This document shows, piece by piece, positions 25,409 to 35,332 of a DNA stretch of 64,000 nt; position 1 is the first letter of the stretch; every line of letters starts with the position of its first letter. Source of the DNA: Clostridia bacterium. Its GTDB lineage: Bacteria > Bacillota > Clostridia > Christensenellales > Aristaeellaceae. The stretch is from positions 152,020 through 216,019 of the forward strand of contig JAFWEJ010000005.1 of NCBI GenBank assembly GCA_017512985.1, given 5' to 3'. Below the pieces are notes generated by a model. It saw only the letters and a list, made by a program, of their open reading frames with translations, did no database searches and was not told the DNA's origin. Made by a program: the position numbers and the translations under genes.

Positions 25409-26701
25409 TTAGTAGGCCTTGTCCTCTTCGGTCGTCCAGATTCTGCCGTCTGACAGCTGCTGGACCACCGTCATGTGGATGGTGCCGTGTTCGGGCGCCC
25501 AGGCCGGCCGTTTCAGGAATATCCGTGCGTGGTAGAACCACCTGGTTTCCGTGCCGGGCTCGTTGAACTCCGCGAACGGGTCTTCCTCCCTGGTCACCTG
25601 GATTTCGCATTCCTCCGGCAGGATCTTCCTTCCGTCAATGGAGAGAGATACGCTCAGCACCGTATTTTCCGGCGATGTGACAACCCGTTCCGGCTCGTCC
25701 ATCACCAGGGAAACCGGAGTCGTGCTCTCATAGGTAGTGAAACGGAAGTAGCCGGGCCGGTTCCATTCGTTCGCCGGTTCGTCGTCCGGCCAGTACATGA
25801 CGCCCCATCCCTGTTCCTGGACGTCCTTCACGCTGTATTCCAGCGTCTTTTCGCCTTCCGCGCTGTCATAGCGCACCGTCACATGCAGCTCCAGGTCCTC
25901 CGGGAAGGCGTCCTTCGCGTCATACTCGGCCATATGCGCCATGTAGATGTCTCCGGCTTCCACGGTCGGAACCGTAAACTCGCCCGCGGCAATCTGCTCC
26001 GCCGTCAGTTCGTATTCCGCGACAGTCAGGGAGAGGATCGGCTCCCGGATCTCCGCCTTCACGCCGGTCACATTCCGCGTGTTCTTCAGGGTGATCTTTC
26101 CGTTCTTCCGGGAGGAGAAACCGATAAAGGTCACGTCCGCCGACGGTTCCTCATAGGCGGGGGTGGGCTCCGGCGTAGGCGTAGGCGTGGGCGTGGGCGT
26201 GGGCGTCGGGGTCGGCGTAGGCGTAGGCGTAGGCGTAGGTGTGGGCGTGGGCGTCGGCGTCGGGGTAGGCGTGGGCGTGGGCGTAGGCGTGGGCGTCGGT
26301 GTGGGCGTCGGCGTCGGGGTCGGCGTAGGCGTGGGCGTCGGCGTCGGGGTCGGCGTAGGCGTGGGCGTCGGCGTCGGGGTCGGCGTCGGAGTCGGCGTCG
26401 GAGTGGCGGTCACAACAACCGTGGGCGTCGGCGTCGGCACGACGATCGGCGACAGCTCCACCGGGCCCGCCGCCAGGATGGCCCCCGCCGTAATGACGAT
26501 CGCCGCGGTCAGCCGCAGGACCGCCTGGGCCCTCTGGCGCCGCTTTTTCCGCGTTTTCCGGACGTCCGGCATCTTCTCCCCGGCCGCGGGCATGGCTTCG
26601 CCCGGCGTCCGGCGCCTGCCGGATGCCTTCGCGCTGCCGCGGAACTCGTCCGGCAGCGGAGCAAATTCCTGCCCCCGGGAATTGAATTCGTCAGGCTTCA
26701 T
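25409..26701 (-). CDS. Membrane protein with long Thr-Pro repeat linker
   Basis: The 430-residue product has a basic cytoplasmic N-terminus (1-58, [11 protein letters not shown]), one membrane segment (about 60-79), then an extracytoplasmic rod of about forty Thr-Pro pairs (roughly 89-180) and a C-terminal domain of about 250 residues with beta-rich character ([18 protein letters not shown] ... [19 protein letters not shown]). I do not recognise the C-terminal domain. Thr-Pro rods act as rigid spacers that lift a domain through or away from the wall. It starts four bases after the MscS stop, so it is coupled to the channel gene and may act with it. Repeat length is likely to vary between strains because the DNA is a hexanucleotide tandem repeat. 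Confidence 0.75.
   Translation of the reverse strand: MKPDEFNSRGQEFAPLPDEFRGSAKASGRRRTPGEAMPAAGEKMPDVRKTRKKRRQRAQAVLRLTAAIVITAGAILAAGPVELSPIVVPTPTPTVVVTATPTPTPTPTPTPTPTPTPTPTPTPTPTPTPTPTPTPTPTPTPTPTPTPTPTPTPTPTPTPTPTPTPTPTPTPTPTPTPEPTPAYEEPSADVTFIGFSSRKNGKITLKNTRNVTGVKAEIREPILSLTVAEYELTAEQIAAGEFTVPTVEAGDIYMAHMAEYDAKDAFPEDLELHVTVRYDSAEGEKTLEYSVKDVQEQGWGVMYWPDDEPANEWNRPGYFRFTTYESTTPVSLVMDEPERVVTSPENTVLSVSLSIDGRKILPEECEIQVTREEDPFAEFNEPGTETRWFYHARIFLKRPAWAPEHGTIHMTVVQQLSDGRIWTTEEDKAY
26166..26412. repeat. Hexanucleotide tandem repeat encoding (Thr-Pro)n, with 30-bp higher-order unit
   Basis: About 40 copies of a GGCGTN/GGNGTN hexamer on the plus strand (ACN-CCN on the coding strand). The third-position changes make a higher-order unit: positions 26311-26340 and 26341-26370 are identical 30-mers and 26371-26400 is a diverged third copy, showing recent duplication by slippage or unequal exchange. 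Confidence 0.9.
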
Positions 26702-26704
26702 GGC

Positions 26705-27601
26705 TTATTTCTGATGCAGGTCGATCTGCCGGTAAGGAACCTCAACGCCGGCTTCGCGGAATTTGACAAGGAGTTCGCGGTTGAGGACGCGCTGCACCTT
26801 GTAGATGTTACTCTCCTCCACTTCGACAAAGAAGCGCAGCGTGACGCCGGATTCGCCCAGCTCCTGCACGCCCAGGTAAACGGGCGCGGCGAGCATGACG
26901 TCCCTGTGCTCCTCATAGATCCTGTCCAGGATGCCGGGAATCTGCTCCTCAAAGGCGGGCAGGTCCGTCTCATACGGGATCTGGATATCCGACAGCGAGC
27001 GGGACGCGTGGTCCGAGCGGTTCAGGATATCCTTCATATTGGAATTGTTGATGATTTTGATGTTGCCGCCGGGATCGGTGATGCTGGTGGTGCGGATGCC
27101 GATGTCCGTGACCGTTCCGCGGAAACCGCCGACCTCCACGATGTCGCCGACGTTGTACTGGTTTTCAAACAGCATGAAGAAACCGGTGATCACATCCTCA
27201 ATCAGGCTCTCCGCGCCGAAGCCGACAATCAGGGCGACGACGCCGACCGAGGCCAGGATCGTCGACACGTTCACGCCGATGATGCTCAGCCCCCAGCAGA
27301 GGATGACGATCGCCGCGGCATAGCGCAGCAGGCTCTGGGTGATGGTGATCACTGTGGCCGAACGGTGGGATTTGCGCTTGAACAGCCCCAGCAGCAGCAC
27401 CAGCAGCTTCTCCGCGGCCAGCACCAGGAAGATCATCATCACCAGGGTGATCACGGTGTTGAAGTTGATGAACTTGATCCGGCCCAGTGCGTTTCCGGCC
27501 TCGCTGAATATCCCGCGGCTGATCCCCAGGCCCAGCGCGGCGCCGCCGATCGCCAGGCAGATCAGCAGCCCGATCAGCTGCTTGCCCTTCTTTTCCTTCA
27601 T
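26705..27601 (-). CDS. Small-conductance mechanosensitive channel (MscS family)
   Basis: The 298-residue protein has four hydrophobic segments in the first 150 residues (10-30, 45-75, 88-110, 117-140), the last being the Gly/Ala-rich pore helix (TILASVGVVALIVGFGAESLIEDVITGFFMLFENQYNVGD split here: VGVVALIVGFGAES, then FFMLFENQYNVGD). The beta domain (VGGFRGTVTDIGIRTTSI) and the C-terminal alpha/beta domain follow. MscS opens under membrane tension and releases solutes during hypo-osmotic shock. The start has AAGGAGG eight bases upstream. It is first in a two-gene unit with the Thr-Pro protein. Confidence 0.93.
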   Translation of the reverse strand: MKEKKGKQLIGLLICLAIGGAALGLGISRGIFSEAGNALGRIKFINFNTVITLVMMIFLVLAAEKLLVLLLGLFKRKSHRSATVITITQSLLRYAAAIVILCWGLSIIGVNVSTILASVGVVALIVGFGAESLIEDVITGFFMLFENQYNVGDIVEVGGFRGTVTDIGIRTTSITDPGGNIKIINNSNMKDILNRSDHASRSLSDIQIPYETDLPAFEEQIPGILDRIYEEHRDVMLAAPVYLGVQELGESGVTLRFFVEVEESNIYKVQRVLNRELLVKFREAGVEVPYRQIDLHQK

Positions 27602-27739
27602 GTCGGTTCCTCCTTTGTCTGTGTCACTTCAGGAATCATATCTCAGGATTCCCCTGCGGGGGATCCCGTTATGCAGTTTTCCTGTCCGGTTTTCCTGCTT
27701 CTATCATACCTTCTGTTCGCCCGCGGATCAAGGGGCAAT

Positions 27740-27764
27740 TGAAAACGCCGCCCGAAGGCGGCGT
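27740..27764 (-). terminator. Terminator after trpS
   Basis: ACGCCGCC-TTCG-GGCGGCGT stem on the minus strand with a UUCG-type loop and TTTTC tail. Confidence 0.9.
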
Positions 27765-27772
27765 CTGCTGTA

Positions 27773-28873
<1,101 letters not shown>

Positions 28874-29043
28874 ACCCATTCCTCCAGGATTGCAGTTGCT
28901 TATCCCTGCCACTATACCACGAAACAGCGCTGAAAGAAAGAGAAACCGGATCCCCCGTTTCATTTTTCAGGGATAAATGGTATCATAAAAACCCGTTATC
29001 CCGCCGGATAACGGCAACCGCGACGGAAAAGGCTGTGAAGAGA

Positions 29044-29643
29044 ATGAATATCTACGTGGATTTCGACGACTGCCTGTGCGAGACCGGAAGGGCCTTCGCC
29101 TCCCTTGCCGCGGATCTTTTCGGCATCCGCGTGCCCTATGAGGAAATGCGGCATTTCAACCTGCAGAAAGCCTTCTGCCTGACGGATGAGCAGTACGGCC
29201 GGCTGCTCGCCGAAGGCCACGAGCCGGAGGTGCTCCTGTCCTTTGAGGAAACGCCCGGCGCGCCGGAAACCATCCGTGAATGGATCGCCGGGGGCCACAG
29301 CGTGTCGGTCATCACCGGCCGCCCGTTCAGCTCATACGAACCGTCCCGCGCGTGGCTGGACCGCCGCGGCCTCCGGAATGTCCCGCTGTACTGCCTGGAC
29401 AAATACGGCCGGGAAAACTTCATCAAGGACAGTGAATTCAGCCTGAAGCTGGAAGATTATTACAAAATGAAATTCGATTACGCGGTGGAGGATTCCCCCC
29501 TGGCTTTCCGGTTCTTCGACCACCTGCCGGACCTGCGGGTGCTTGTCTTTGACCGGCCCTGGAACAGGGAGGCGGTATTTCCGAACGATCGCTACCGCAG
29601 ATGTTTCGACTGGGAAAGCATCCGGAAGATCACCGCCGGATAA
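29044..29643 (+). CDS. HAD-like hydrolase (5'(3')-deoxyribonucleotidase-like)
   Basis: The 199-residue product begins IYVDFDDCLCET, a HAD motif I (DxDxC form) close to that of NT5C-type nucleotidases, with motif II SVITGRPFSS (about 90) and a late acidic motif DYAVEDSPLAF (about 145). Conserved Asp in motif I is nucleophile and acid/base in this fold. It probably dephosphorylates a small phosphate ester or nucleotide; the substrate is not known. The ATG at 29044 gives a product starting directly at the first strand; a GTG three codons upstream is possible. Single gene followed by a terminator. Confidence 0.75.
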   Translation: MNIYVDFDDCLCETGRAFASLAADLFGIRVPYEEMRHFNLQKAFCLTDEQYGRLLAEGHEPEVLLSFEETPGAPETIREWIAGGHSVSVITGRPFSSYEPSRAWLDRRGLRNVPLYCLDKYGRENFIKDSEFSLKLEDYYKMKFDYAVEDSPLAFRFFDHLPDLRVLVFDRPWNREAVFPNDRYRRCFDWESIRKITAG

Positions 29644-29645
29644 TA

Positions 29646-29674
29646 AAGCCGGAAGCTTTTGCTTCCGGCTTTTT
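29646..29674 (+). terminator. Terminator after HAD gene
   Basis: AAGCCGGAAGC-TTTT-GCTTCCGGCTT perfect 11-bp stem and T5. It lies between convergent genes but only the plus-strand tail is T-rich. Confidence 0.9.
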
Positions 29675-29685
29675 CATGCCCTGTT

Positions 29686-31623
29686 TCATTCCTCCGGGAT
29701 CTTCCGGACCCGGAAGAACACCGCGGCCAGCGGCGGGAGGACAATGCCGCAGGAGAAGGGATGCTCCTCCTGGGGAACCGCTTCCGTGCGGAGCACCGTG
29801 CCGTTGTACAGGTTGCTGCCGCCGAATTCCGCCCGGTCGGAATTGAGAACCTCCTCCAGCTCGCAGTCAAAGGGCAGGCCGAGGCGGTAATCCAGGTAGG
29901 GCTGGGGCGTGAAGTTCACCGCGCAGGCGATCGCGCCGTCTTCGCCGTCCAGGCGCATCACGGCCGCGACGCTCCGGTCCCTGTCGTTCACGTTCAGCCA
30001 CTTGAAGCCGTCCCAGCTGTCGTCGATCCTGTGCAGGGCGGGCTCGCCGCTGTACAGGCGGTTCAGCGCCTTCACATATTTCTGCAGTTCCGGGTGCCGC
30101 TCATACCCGAGCAGGAACCAGTCCAGCTGTTCCCAGTCCCGCCATTCCACAAACTGGCCGAACTCCCCGCCCATGAACAGCAGCTTCTTGCCGGGATGCG
30201 CCATGTAATACCCGTACAGCGCGCGCAGGCCCGCGAACTTCTGCCACAGGTCGCCGGGCTGCTTGTCGATCATGGAATGCTTGCAGTGGACCACCTCGTC
30301 GTGGGAGAAGGGCAGCACATAATTCTCGCTGAAGGCGTACATCATCGAGAAGGTGATCTTTTCGTGGTGGTACTTCCGGTAGATCGGGTCCATGTCGATA
30401 TAAGACAGGATATCGTTCATCCAGCCCATGTTCCATTTGAAGGTGAAGCCCAGGCCGCCGTCCTCCACGGGATGGGTGACCTTGGGATAGGCGGTGGATT
30501 CCTCCGCCACGGTGATCGCGCCGGGGCAGAGCCTGTTCACGGTCTCATTCATTTTCTGCAGGAAGCGCACCGCGTCCAGGTTCTCATGCCCGCCGTGCTC
30601 GTTGGGCACCCACTGGCCCGGTTCCTTGCCGAAGTCCAGGTACAGCATGCAGCTGACCGCGTCGCAGCGCAGGCCGTCGGCGTGGTACTCCCTGAGCCAG
30701 AAAAGCGCGTTGGACAGCAGGTAGCTGACCGCCTCGCCCCGGGCGTAGTCGAACAGCAGCGTTCCCCACTGCGGCATTTCCGCGCGGCGGGAATCCGCGT
30801 GCTCATAGCAGGGCGTGCCGTCAAACAGGCGCAGTCCCGCCTCGTCCTTCGGGAAATGGGCGGGAACCCAGTCCAGGATCACCGCGACGCCCGCCTGGTG
30901 CAACCGGTCCACCAGGTACCGGAACTGGTCCGGCGTGCCGTAGCGGGAGGTCGGCGCGTAATAGCCGATCACCTGGTAGCCCCAGGAACCGTCAAAGGGA
31001 TGCTCCATCACCGGCATGAACTCCACGTGCGTATAGCCCATGTCCTGCAGGTAGGGCACCAGCCGGTCGGCAATCTCGGCGTAGTTCAGGATGCGCCCGT
31101 TCTCTCCCCTCTGCCAGGTGCCCAGGTGCATCTCGTAGATGTTCATGGGCCGGCGGAGGGGTGTTTTTTCCTTCCGCGCCTCCATCCATTCGCCATCGTT
31201 CCACTGATACTCCGCCAGGCTCCGCAGCCTGCTGCCGTTGCTGGGCCGCAGTTCCATCTCAAAGCCGTAGGGATCGGCCCGCATGTGCCATTCCCCGTTT
31301 GCGCAGAGGATATCGTATTTGTAGGTGCGCAGCTGCTCCGCGGCCTCCGCGTCGCCCGGCTGCTCCGGGCGGAACAGCCTGTCCGGCAGCCGCAGCTCCC
31401 AGATGCCGTCGTACTGCTTGGCCATGGGATACGCTTCCCTGTCCCAGCCGCAGAACCCGCCCACCAGGGAGACGCGCTGCGCGTTGGGCGCCCAGACGGA
31501 GAAATGCCATTTCAGTTCCCCGTTCTCCTCCACAGGATGCGCGCCCAGGAAATCATACGCGTCCGCGCAGTTCCCCATATGAAAGCTTTCGCGCCGCTGC
31601 CCGTCCGGCGGATTGTACCACAT
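29686..31623 (-). CDS. glgB: 1,4-alpha-glucan branching enzyme
   Basis: The 645-residue GH13 enzyme creates alpha-1,6 branches in glycogen. Order: N-terminal CBM48 (HFSVWAPNAQRVSLVGGFCGWD), catalytic barrel with YEMHLGTW, YTHVEFMPVMEHPFDGSWGYQ, DWVPAHFP, nucleophile Asp in DGLRCDAV (about 321), acid Glu in VAEES (about 374) and SHDEVVH (about 441), then the C-terminal beta domain. The ATG at 31623 follows a G-rich site; an upstream start seventeen codons earlier lacks conservation. No other glycogen genes are next to it, which is unusual since glgB commonly sits with glgC/D/A. Confidence 0.95.
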   Translation of the reverse strand: MWYNPPDGQRRESFHMGNCADAYDFLGAHPVEENGELKWHFSVWAPNAQRVSLVGGFCGWDREAYPMAKQYDGIWELRLPDRLFRPEQPGDAEAAEQLRTYKYDILCANGEWHMRADPYGFEMELRPSNGSRLRSLAEYQWNDGEWMEARKEKTPLRRPMNIYEMHLGTWQRGENGRILNYAEIADRLVPYLQDMGYTHVEFMPVMEHPFDGSWGYQVIGYYAPTSRYGTPDQFRYLVDRLHQAGVAVILDWVPAHFPKDEAGLRLFDGTPCYEHADSRRAEMPQWGTLLFDYARGEAVSYLLSNALFWLREYHADGLRCDAVSCMLYLDFGKEPGQWVPNEHGGHENLDAVRFLQKMNETVNRLCPGAITVAEESTAYPKVTHPVEDGGLGFTFKWNMGWMNDILSYIDMDPIYRKYHHEKITFSMMYAFSENYVLPFSHDEVVHCKHSMIDKQPGDLWQKFAGLRALYGYYMAHPGKKLLFMGGEFGQFVEWRDWEQLDWFLLGYERHPELQKYVKALNRLYSGEPALHRIDDSWDGFKWLNVNDRDRSVAAVMRLDGEDGAIACAVNFTPQPYLDYRLGLPFDCELEEVLNSDRAEFGGSNLYNGTVLRTEAVPQEEHPFSCGIVLPPLAAVFFRVRKIPEE

Positions 31624-31750
31624 AGAACCGAGCCCCCCCTTTTTTGTTTTTCCGTTAAGATGATTATACATCATATTTCAGAAAAGGACAGGTTTTTTCT
31701 GCCAAAGATCCGAAAGATATGGTATGATCGGAGCAAAGGGGGGTGGCGCC
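31624..31750. promoter_or_regulatory. Divergent promoter region glgB / HD-GNAT
   Basis: On the minus strand TATAAT lies at 31668-31663; on the plus strand TATGAT at 31723-31728. The -35 boxes are poor on both sides. No operator repeat is evident. Confidence 0.4.
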
Positions 31751-33022
31751 ATGATTCCTTCACGGCAGGAAGCGGAAAGACTGCTGACGGAAGCGGAAAG
31801 CTGCAACCCCGGGCCCTGGGGAAACCACAGCCGCGTCGCGGCCCACTGCGCCGAAAAGATCGCGGAAGCCTGCGAAGGGATGGACCCCGAAAAGGCGTAT
31901 GTCCTCGGACTGCTGCACGATATCGGCCGGAAGTTCGGCGTCCGTCACCTCGGGCATGTATCGGACGGGTATTCCTGGATGATGTTCCTGGGATACGACG
32001 AGGCCGCCCGGATCTGCCTGACCCATTCCTTCAACAATTATGAAGTGGACGAATATATCGGGAAGTTCGATACGACCAATGAAGAGCTGGAGCTCATCCG
32101 GTCCGGGCTCAGGAAAGTAGTTCCGGACGACTACGACAGGCTGATCCAGCTGTGCGACGCACTGGCGGGAAGCGAAGGCGTCATGAACATCGAGGACCGG
32201 ATGAACGACGTCAGAAGAAGATACGGGCGTTTCCCGCAGCCCAAATGGGATTCAAACCTGGCCCTGAAGGCCTATTTTGAAGAAAAAGCGCGGAAAAGCG
32301 TCTATGACCTGACGGAGAAAGCCACTTTCAGGCTGCCGGGGAACGAAAGGATCATGAGCCTGCCGCTTCTGTACCGGGCCGCGCGGCAGGGCAGATTCGG
32401 CACACGGACTGAATTCAGCCGGGGCAGCGTCACGGACGCGCTGTTTGTTTACCTGGACGGCGAACCGGAACCCGCTTCCGCCGCCGAGGTGGGCGCGCGT
32501 TACAGGGTCCGGCCGCTGGTCTGCCTGACAGAAGCCTGGAAGGCGCATATTGAGGCGCGGTACCCCGGTGTGAAGGTATACCGCCGTACGCAGATGAAAC
32601 CGGCGTCCCGCTTCATCCTGCCGGAAAACCTGACGGTCCCGGAAGGCTTCCGGCTGGCCGGGATAGATGAGGCGGCCTTCGGGAAACATCCGTTTTCCCA
32701 CGGGGCCAACTATCCTTCCTGGGGCGCTTTCCGGGCGGAAGGTTCCGGTGCCGTCGTGTACCGCGGCGGAGAGATCGTTGCCTCCTCCTCCTCCTTCCTG
32801 AGCCTGGACGGCGAACTGGAACTGGACGTATCCACGGCGGAAGGCTTCCGGGGAATGCGCCTGGCTTCCGCCTGCGTTTCCTTCATGCTGCGGGACTGCA
32901 TGGAACGTGGTTTCACCGTCCACTGGGACGCGCAGAATGAGATTTCCCTGCACCTGGCGCGGAAATTCGGCTTTGAGGCCGAAACAGAATACCCGGTGTA
33001 CTGGCTGTCGGAAAAAGACTGA
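31751..33022 (+). CDS. Fusion: HD-domain phosphohydrolase + GNAT-type acetyltransferase
   Basis: The 423-residue product has an N-terminal HD domain (about 20-160) with NHSRVAAHC, the diagnostic LLHDIGRKFG (about 53-62) and LCDALAG (about 137), as in metal-dependent phosphohydrolases. The C-terminal part (about 200-423) looks like the GNAT_acetyltr_2 type: SRGSVTDALFVYLDGEP, VVYRGGEIVASSSSF, AEGFRGMRLASACVSFML and a terminal HLARKFGFEAETEYPVYWL. The ATG at 31751 is five bases after GGGGGGTGG; upstream codons are not conserved. It opens the long plus-strand accessory array. The fusion suggests that a substrate is both dephosphorylated and acylated, or that the domains act separately; no substrate is inferred. 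Confidence 0.78.
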   Translation: MIPSRQEAERLLTEAESCNPGPWGNHSRVAAHCAEKIAEACEGMDPEKAYVLGLLHDIGRKFGVRHLGHVSDGYSWMMFLGYDEAARICLTHSFNNYEVDEYIGKFDTTNEELELIRSGLRKVVPDDYDRLIQLCDALAGSEGVMNIEDRMNDVRRRYGRFPQPKWDSNLALKAYFEEKARKSVYDLTEKATFRLPGNERIMSLPLLYRAARQGRFGTRTEFSRGSVTDALFVYLDGEPEPASAAEVGARYRVRPLVCLTEAWKAHIEARYPGVKVYRRTQMKPASRFILPENLTVPEGFRLAGIDEAAFGKHPFSHGANYPSWGAFRAEGSGAVVYRGGEIVASSSSFLSLDGELELDVSTAEGFRGMRLASACVSFMLRDCMERGFTVHWDAQNEISLHLARKFGFEAETEYPVYWLSEKD

Positions 33023-33041
33023 CCTGAAAGGAAGCATGGAG

Positions 33042-33875
33042 ATGAAAAAGATTTTCAGCGCGGAAGACCGGCAGGCTGTCTTTGAGTATGTCCTGTCCTC
33101 CGCACAGGCGTGCGGAAAAATCGTTTCGCTGGTGATGGTGGGATCCGGCGCCGCAGGATACCGCGACGAACGGTCCGACCTGGATTTCGTGGCCGCCCTG
33201 GATTCCGGCGATTCCATGGCGGAGGTCATGGATTATATGGACCGGCAGATTTCCGGAAAGTATGGGCTGCTGTTCCGGACCCGGGACGAATCCCGGCATC
33301 TGCAGAACTTCATCCTTTCAAACCTCCTGGAAATCGACATCGGATACGGTTCATACGAACACGCGGCCGCCTGGAAACCGGCGTTCAGGGTCCTGTACGA
33401 CCGGTCCGGCACCGTGGAGGAAAAGATTGTCCGTTCACGGGAATGGATGGACGATAAAATATACGGCGGCAAACTGCAAAAGGACATTGACGCCGTCCGC
33501 AACTCCTTCTGGCTCCGCCTGATGCATGCGGCCGTCGCTATCCGCCGCGGCAATACGCTCCGCGCAATCGGCGAACTGGAGTCTGTGCGAAAGCAGTATA
33601 TCGACCTGCTCGGGGACCGTTACCGGCTGGAAAGCGGCCTGAACCGCGAGATCGACAGGCTGCCGGACGGGGAAAAGGCAGCGGTCAGGAGCACATTTGT
33701 CACCGGGGAAAGCCCGGAAGCGTTATGGACGGCCCTGCTGAACCTGACCCGGCTGGTATACCGGGAACTGGAAGGACATGACGTGCCGGTCCCGCAGGAA
33801 ATGCTGCTGGAGTATTACAGGGATCTCAGGAGACCGGCGGAGACTGCGCGGCCGCGGAAGACCTGGAGAGCCTGA
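33042..33875 (+). CDS. Nucleotidyltransferase-fold protein
   Basis: The 277-residue protein shows the Pol-beta nucleotidyltransferase signature: GSGAAGYRDERSDLDFVA (about 30-48), i.e. GS followed by the DxD metal pair. The helical C-terminus (about 130-260) resembles streptomycin/lincosamide-type adenylyltransferases in length, with VRNSFWLRLMHAAVAIRRGN. Likely role: transfer of a nucleotide to a small molecule, possibly a drug. I chose ATG 33042, nine bases after AAAGGA; another ATG two codons earlier is only three bases away. It begins 19 bases after the HD-GNAT gene and two bases before the next. Confidence 0.72.
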   Translation: MKKIFSAEDRQAVFEYVLSSAQACGKIVSLVMVGSGAAGYRDERSDLDFVAALDSGDSMAEVMDYMDRQISGKYGLLFRTRDESRHLQNFILSNLLEIDIGYGSYEHAAAWKPAFRVLYDRSGTVEEKIVRSREWMDDKIYGGKLQKDIDAVRNSFWLRLMHAAVAIRRGNTLRAIGELESVRKQYIDLLGDRYRLESGLNREIDRLPDGEKAAVRSTFVTGESPEALWTALLNLTRLVYRELEGHDVPVPQEMLLEYYRDLRRPAETARPRKTWRA

Positions 33876-33877
33876 AA

Positions 33878-34330
33878 GTGAAGGGCGGAAAGCTTTACGG
33901 CTGCTCCACCCTCGCGGCGGACCCGGATTACCTCCCGGACGGCACCTATGACCCGATGGTGGTTCCGAACTACACCCGGGAGGAACTGGCGGCGCTCAGG
34001 ACCGTTCCGCCGGCTGAGGAATATACCGTGAAGGCGTGGCCGGTCACCGCTGAAACCTATGCCGACCTGCTGAACCATAATGAAGGCCGGTTCGGCCAGG
34101 TATACATGATCAAAGGCGCCGTCCGCCAGATCCTTTCCGCGGACCCGCTGACGGCGGTCGTCTGTGCCGGGGAGGACGGACAGTCCATGCCGGTTGTGGT
34201 TGAATACCCTGACCTGCTCCGCTTCAGCCCGGAGGCAGTCGATTCCTGCCGGATCTACGCGGATATTTCTTCTTTCCTTTACATCCTGCCGGTCCTGACT
34301 GCCCGCTATGTCTATACGGAACAGCCGTAA
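33878..34330 (+). CDS. Hypothetical protein
   Basis: The 150-residue product starts with GTG seven bases after GGAGAG and two bases after the preceding stop, so it is coupled to the nucleotidyltransferase gene. It has no signal peptide or membrane segment, is acidic and Pro/Tyr-rich, and has an alternating pattern suggestive of an alpha/beta fold. I do not recognise the family. Confidence 0.6.
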   Translation: MKGGKLYGCSTLAADPDYLPDGTYDPMVVPNYTREELAALRTVPPAEEYTVKAWPVTAETYADLLNHNEGRFGQVYMIKGAVRQILSADPLTAVVCAGEDGQSMPVVVEYPDLLRFSPEAVDSCRIYADISSFLYILPVLTARYVYTEQP

Positions 34331-34410
34331 GCCGCGCGCGGACTCTACTTTCCGTAGGTAGCCATCCCGCGCCGGCTGATGTAGAATCTTCCGCGAAGGA
34401 AGTGAGAAGC

Positions 34411-35022
34411 ATGAACCGGTACATCACCGGCGCGGCCATCCGCGAACTGCGCCTGCAGAAGAATATGACCCAGCTGCAGCTGGCGGAACTGCTCAGCGTC
34501 AGCGACAAAACCGTCTCCAAATGGGAGACCGGCAAGGGATACCCGGACATCACCCTGCTTGAGCCCATCGCGAAAGCCTTCGGCGTTTCGGTCACGGAGC
34601 TGATCTCCGGAACCCGGATCAGCAACCGGAACGTATCCGCCAACATGATGCGCTCCCTGTTCTGCGTCTGCCCGGTCTGTGGAAACGTCATCCACACCAT
34701 GGGCGAAGCCGTCGTCCAGTGCCACGGAATCCAGCTGCGCCCGGCGGAACCGGAACCTGCAGATGAGCGCCATATGATGTCCGTCGAACAGATCGAGGAC
34801 GAGTATTATGTCCGCGTCAGCCACGACATGACCAAGTCGCATTATATTTCCTTTATCGCCGCGCTCTCCCCGGACCGCATGCAGCTGGTCCGGCTCTATC
34901 CGGAGGGAAACGCCGAAGCGCGGTTCGGCATGCGCGGCGTTCAAAAATTCCTGTTCTGGTGCAACCGGGACGGCCTGTTCCAAAGGGAGGCACACTGTGA
35001 TGAAAAAGACGGTTTACCGTAA
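34411..35022 (+). CDS. XRE-family regulator with superoxide-reductase-like C-terminal domain
   Basis: The 203-residue protein has a Cro/CI helix-turn-helix (about 8-62: IRELRLQKNMTQLQLAELL, SDKTVSKWETGKGYPDI). The C-terminal part has a CPVC zinc-ribbon-like pair (87-90) and a desulfoferrodoxin/neelaredoxin-like sequence: VSHDMTKSHYISFIA (136-150), QLVRLYPEGNAEARF, and a final WCNRDGLF. In superoxide reductase the last motif is C-N-x-H and its His binds iron; here it is Asp187. A redox or metal-sensing role is plausible. Start at ATG 34411 rather than GTG 34402, which is too close to AAGGA. Its end overlaps the next gene, suggesting coupling. Confidence 0.82.
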   Translation: MNRYITGAAIRELRLQKNMTQLQLAELLSVSDKTVSKWETGKGYPDITLLEPIAKAFGVSVTELISGTRISNRNVSANMMRSLFCVCPVCGNVIHTMGEAVVQCHGIQLRPAEPEPADERHMMSVEQIEDEYYVRVSHDMTKSHYISFIAALSPDRMQLVRLYPEGNAEARFGMRGVQKFLFWCNRDGLFQREAHCDEKDGLP

Positions 35023-35320
35023 GCTGGTACGGGACAGGATCCCGGAAATCATTGAACAGTCCGGAAAAGCATGTTCCTGTTCCGTTCTGTCAGACGGTGA
35101 TTACCTGAAAATGCTGGATGAGAAGCTGAACGAGGAACTGGCGGAATACCAGGAAAGCAAATCCATGGAGGAGCTTGCCGATCTTCTGGAGGTCGTGAGG
35201 GCCGTTGCCGCCGCGCGGGGAAGCTCCATGGAACAGGTGGAGGAAATCCGCCGGCAGAAGGCGGAACGGCGCGGCGGGTTTGAAAAGAAGATCCTGCTGG
35301 AAGAAGTCACGGAACTGTAA
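35000..35320 (+). CDS. MazG-like nucleotide pyrophosphohydrolase
   Basis: The 106-residue product matches the small all-alpha NTP pyrophosphatase group: YRKLVRDRIPEIIEQSG start, then E-E-L-A-E-Y (about 45-50) and E-E-L-A-D-L-L-E-V (about 58-66), the ExxE and ExxD metal sites of MazG/HisE-type enzymes. Such proteins hydrolyse non-canonical NTPs. It overlaps the preceding regulator gene by 23 bases. The ATG at 35000 is nine bases after GGGAGG; a GTG one codon earlier is also possible. Confidence 0.82.
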   Translation: MKKTVYRKLVRDRIPEIIEQSGKACSCSVLSDGDYLKMLDEKLNEELAEYQESKSMEELADLLEVVRAVAAARGSSMEQVEEIRRQKAERRGGFEKKILLEEVTEL

Positions 35321-35332
35321 AGAAACAAAACA

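Noticed and set aside
26163-26714. Gly-Val repeat protein on the plus strand and possible CRISPR-like repeat
   Set aside because: The period is 6 bp with no unique spacers, and the real product is the Thr-Pro rod on the minus strand.
28874-29030. T-box leader before trpS
   Set aside because: The upstream gap is short and has no T-box consensus (TGGNACCGCG-like) or long leader structure.
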